NCBI GenBank assembly: GCA_913064775.1
Contig: CAJYAD010000014.1
Span: 59,764 to 123,763, forward strand
Direction of reading: 5' to 3'
Source: an uncultured Albidovulum sp.
Lineage (GTDB): Bacteria; Pseudomonadota; Alphaproteobacteria; Rhodobacterales; Rhodobacteraceae
Length of the DNA stretch: 64,000 nucleotides
In this document: positions 62,374-64,000 of the stretch, one piece after another
Numbering within the stretch: position 1 is the stretch's first letter
Layout of the letters: each line of letters begins with the position of its first letter
The notes under the pieces: model-generated
Seen by the model: the letters and a program-made list of their open reading frames with translations, nothing else
Database searches by the model: none
What the model was told of the DNA's origin: nothing
Made by a program: the position numbers and the translations under genes

Positions 62374-63483
62374 ATGCTGACCGACCCCCTTTCCGATGAA
62401 GACCCCTCCCCCCTGGCCGTCGCCGCCCCGGCGCGGGCCCTGCCACGCGCGCGGCCAGCGCCGCATGTGGCCATCGTCGGCGCCACCGGCGCAGTCGGGG
62501 TCGAACTGATCGCCTGCCTTGAGGCGCGCGCCTTCCCGTTGGCCTCGTTGCGGCTCTTCGCCTCGGCCCGCTCCGCCGGGCGGCGGGTGCCCTTTTGCGG
62601 CACCGAACTGGTGATCGAGGAACTCACCGACGACAGTTTCGAGGGCATCGACATCGCGCTGTTCTCGGCCGGGGCGACGATCTCGCGCCATTACGCGCCA
62701 CTGGCAGCCGAGGCGGGCGCGGTGGTGATCGACAATTCCTCGGCCTTCCGCATGGCGCCCGAGGTGCCGCTGGTGGTCCCCGAGGTCAACGGCGCGGTGC
62801 TGGCCGGGCATGGCGGGCTGAACGGCTCGGGCGGGATGATCGCCAACCCCAATTGCGTGGCCGCTATCATGACCGTGGCGCTGGCGCCGCTGAACCGCGT
62901 GCACCCGATCCGCCGCATCCAGGCCGCGACCTATCAGGCGGCCTCGGGCGGTGGTGCCGCGATGATGGAGGAGCTGCGCGCCGGCACCGCCGCGGCACTG
63001 GCGGGCGAGGATTTCGCGCCCTCCGTCCTGCCCCACCCCTATGCGTTCAACCTCTTCAGCCACAACGCCGAGGTCGATCCGCGTTCAGGCTACAATGGCG
63101 AAGAGCTGAAGGTGATCGCCGAGACCAGACGCATCCTGGGTGCCCCCGGGCTGCCGATCGGGATCACCTGCATCCGCGTGCCGGTGCTGCGCGCCCATGC
63201 CATCGCCCTGACGCTCAGCTTCGACGCACCGGTCAGCGTGACCGAGGCCCGCGCCCTGCTGGCGGCGGCGCCGGGGCTGCGGGTGGTCGACGACCGGGCC
63301 GCGAACCATTTCCCGATGCCGTCTGAGGTCTCCGGACAGGACGATGTCTTCGTCGGCCGCATCCGCACCGACCTGGGCGATCCGACCGGCTGCAGCCTGT
63401 GCCTGTATGTCGTGGGGGATCAACTGCTCAAGGGTGCCGCACTCAACGCCGTGCAGATCGCGGAAACCCTGGTGGGCGGATAG
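62374..63483 (+). CDS. asd: Aspartate-semialdehyde dehydrogenase (variant with N-terminal extension)
   Basis: 369-residue NADP enzyme reducing aspartyl phosphate to the semialdehyde, branch point to lysine, methionine and threonine. HVAIVGATGAVGVELI is the NADP loop, the nucleophile Cys is in ANPNCVAAIM, the active-site Gln in TYQAASGGGAAMMEEL, and His in IRVPVLRAHAIALTL. A Pro/Ala/Arg-rich 31-residue extension precedes the fold; a GTG at 62467 would remove it but has no ribosome site. The sequence differs from the usual Rhodobacteraceae Asd as I recall it (GATGNVGREM), so a second paralogue elsewhere is possible. Confidence 0.9.
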   Translation: MLTDPLSDEDPSPLAVAAPARALPRARPAPHVAIVGATGAVGVELIACLEARAFPLASLRLFASARSAGRRVPFCGTELVIEELTDDSFEGIDIALFSAGATISRHYAPLAAEAGAVVIDNSSAFRMAPEVPLVVPEVNGAVLAGHGGLNGSGGMIANPNCVAAIMTVALAPLNRVHPIRRIQAATYQAASGGGAAMMEELRAGTAAALAGEDFAPSVLPHPYAFNLFSHNAEVDPRSGYNGEELKVIAETRRILGAPGLPIGITCIRVPVLRAHAIALTLSFDAPVSVTEARALLAAAPGLRVVDDRAANHFPMPSEVSGQDDVFVGRIRTDLGDPTGCSLCLYVVGDQLLKGAALNAVQIAETLVGG

Positions 63484-63497
63484 GCCGCCCCCCCTGC

Positions 63498-63544
63498 TTT
63501 CACTTTGGCGGAAATATCCCGGGGGTGCAGGGGGCAGCGCCCCC
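63498..63544 (+). repeat. Intergenic repeat, copy 4 of 4
   Basis: TTTCACTTTGGCGGAAATAT plus a GGGGGC-AGC-GCCCCC hairpin (63530-63544), almost identical to copy 2. It lies between the convergent ends of asd and the fnrL-like gene. Confidence 0.88.
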
Positions 63545-63579
63545 GCCGCTGCGGGCACCCCCCGCGACCGCGCGCGCCC

Positions 63580-64000
63580 TCAGGAAGGGATGCCGCCGTC
63601 GGAATCGTCGCCCGCCTCTTCCAGCAGGCGGTCCATGCCGGGGATGGTGACGTGGCGCTTGCCCTCGATCACGATCACCTGGTCGCGACGCAGCGCCGAG
63701 ATCTGACGGCTGACCGTTTCCAGCGTCAGACCCAGATAATCCGCCATCGCCTCGCGGGTCAGCGGCAGGTCGACAGTCACGCCGCCACCGCGCCCTGCGG
63801 CATGGGCCGAGGCATCGCGCTTGGCGATGATCGCGATCAGCGAGGCGATCTTCTCGCGTGCGGTCTTGCGCCCCAGAAGCAGCATCCATTCGCGCGCGGC
63901 GTCCAGCTCGTCCAGCGTCATCTCCAGCAGGCGCTGCGCCAGATGCGGGGTGCGCTCCATCATTTCTTCGAACGGTTTCTTGCGAAAGCAGCACATCACG
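63580..64000 (-). CDS. fnrL: FnrL-like Crp/Fnr regulator (5' end outside window)
   Basis: C-terminal about 140 residues of a Crp/Fnr-type transcription factor. Present are the dimerisation helix (QRLLEMTLDELDAAREWMLL), LGRKTAREKIASLIAII, and the DNA-recognition helix DYLGLTLETVSRQISALRR whose E-x-x-S-R set reads TTGAT-N4-ATCAA sites. FnrL proteins sense O2 with a [4Fe-4S] cluster through N-terminal Cys residues outside the window, and one Cys-rich patch (CCFRKK) is visible here. Probably controls the switch to low-oxygen growth. The frame stays open to the window end. Confidence 0.88.
   Translation of the reverse strand, partial: VMCCFRKKPFEEMMERTPHLAQRLLEMTLDELDAAREWMLLLGRKTAREKIASLIAIIAKRDASAHAAGRGGGVTVDLPLTREAMADYLGLTLETVSRQISALRRDQVIVIEGKRHVTIPGMDRLLEEAGDDSDGGIPS

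Noticed and set aside
62196..63063. Minus-strand frames opposite asd
   Set aside because: Shadows of asd; no ribosome sites or domains.

Overview
The window is a very G+C-rich, densely packed stretch of chromosome from an alphaproteobacterium, almost certainly of the family Rhodobacteraceae (Rhodobacter/Paracoccus-type). The evidence is the fdsG-fdsB-fdsA-fdhD-fdsD formate dehydrogenase operon in the order known from Rhodobacter capsulatus, an FnrL-like regulator, a Hint-domain protein, a CHCC zinc-finger protein, the uvrC-pgsA-moaD-moaE block, and a short repeat beginning TTTCACTTTGG that occurs four times near gene ends. The genus cannot be fixed from the sequence alone. Nearly all genes are housekeeping or metabolic; I see no prophage, integrase, insertion sequence, CRISPR array, rRNA or tRNA.

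Layout. 0-8 kb: a nickel/cobalt transporter cut by the window edge, carB, a broken VOC-family remnant, a cyclopropane-fatty-acid-synthase-like gene and aspS. 8-15 kb: a hemerythrin-like protein, a DUF1800/DUF1501 export-type pair, a GNAT acetyltransferase, and a TPR lipoprotein-like gene overlapping ispE. 15-20 kb: rpsD with its own promoter, structured leader and terminator, the hisC-tyrC pair, a DUF2125 protein and chaC. 20-27 kb: an L,D-transpeptidase-like protein lacking cysteine, an aldehyde dehydrogenase, an alpha/beta hydrolase, and a run of small exported proteins (NTF2-like, polyglycine, PAP2 phosphatase, four-Cys protein) together with a diacylglycerol/undecaprenol kinase.

27-35 kb: lldD behind a clear palindrome, rplY, etfD (ETF-ubiquinone oxidoreductase), greA behind a leader terminator, an uncharacterised membrane protein and malonyl-CoA synthetase. 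34-41.3 kb: fdsD, fdhD, fdsA, fdsB, fdsG and a LysR regulator, all on the minus strand and mostly overlapping, with a well-placed promoter and operator. 41.5-50 kb: an S49 peptidase, a 56-residue zinc-ribbon membrane protein and a Na+/Ca2+ exchanger in one unit, a pteridine-reductase-like SDR, an AT-rich island with DnaA-box-like sites, then uvrC-pgsA-moaD-moaE, a Hint protein, nth and a PfkB kinase.

50-64 kb: a WecA/MraY-type glycosyltransferase, the overlapping argB-ferredoxin-sixA unit, two SDRs, a cation efflux pump, a crotonase, a cyclic-nucleotide-phosphodiesterase-like enzyme, polA, a zinc-finger protein, an aspartate-semialdehyde dehydrogenase, and the C-terminal part of an FnrL-like regulator running off the end.

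Functional links: formate, lactate and ETF-linked oxidations all feed the respiratory chain. MoaD/MoaE make molybdopterin and FdhD prepares the cofactor used by FdsA. PAP2 and the lipid kinase catalyse opposite phosphorylation steps on lipids. The most interesting non-coding signals are the DnaA-box island before uvrC, the fds operator/promoter, the lldD and etfD palindromes, the greA leader terminator, the rpsD leader and several short tandem or dispersed repeats. I found no convincing wholly new multi-gene system; the best candidates for undescribed biology are regulatory.
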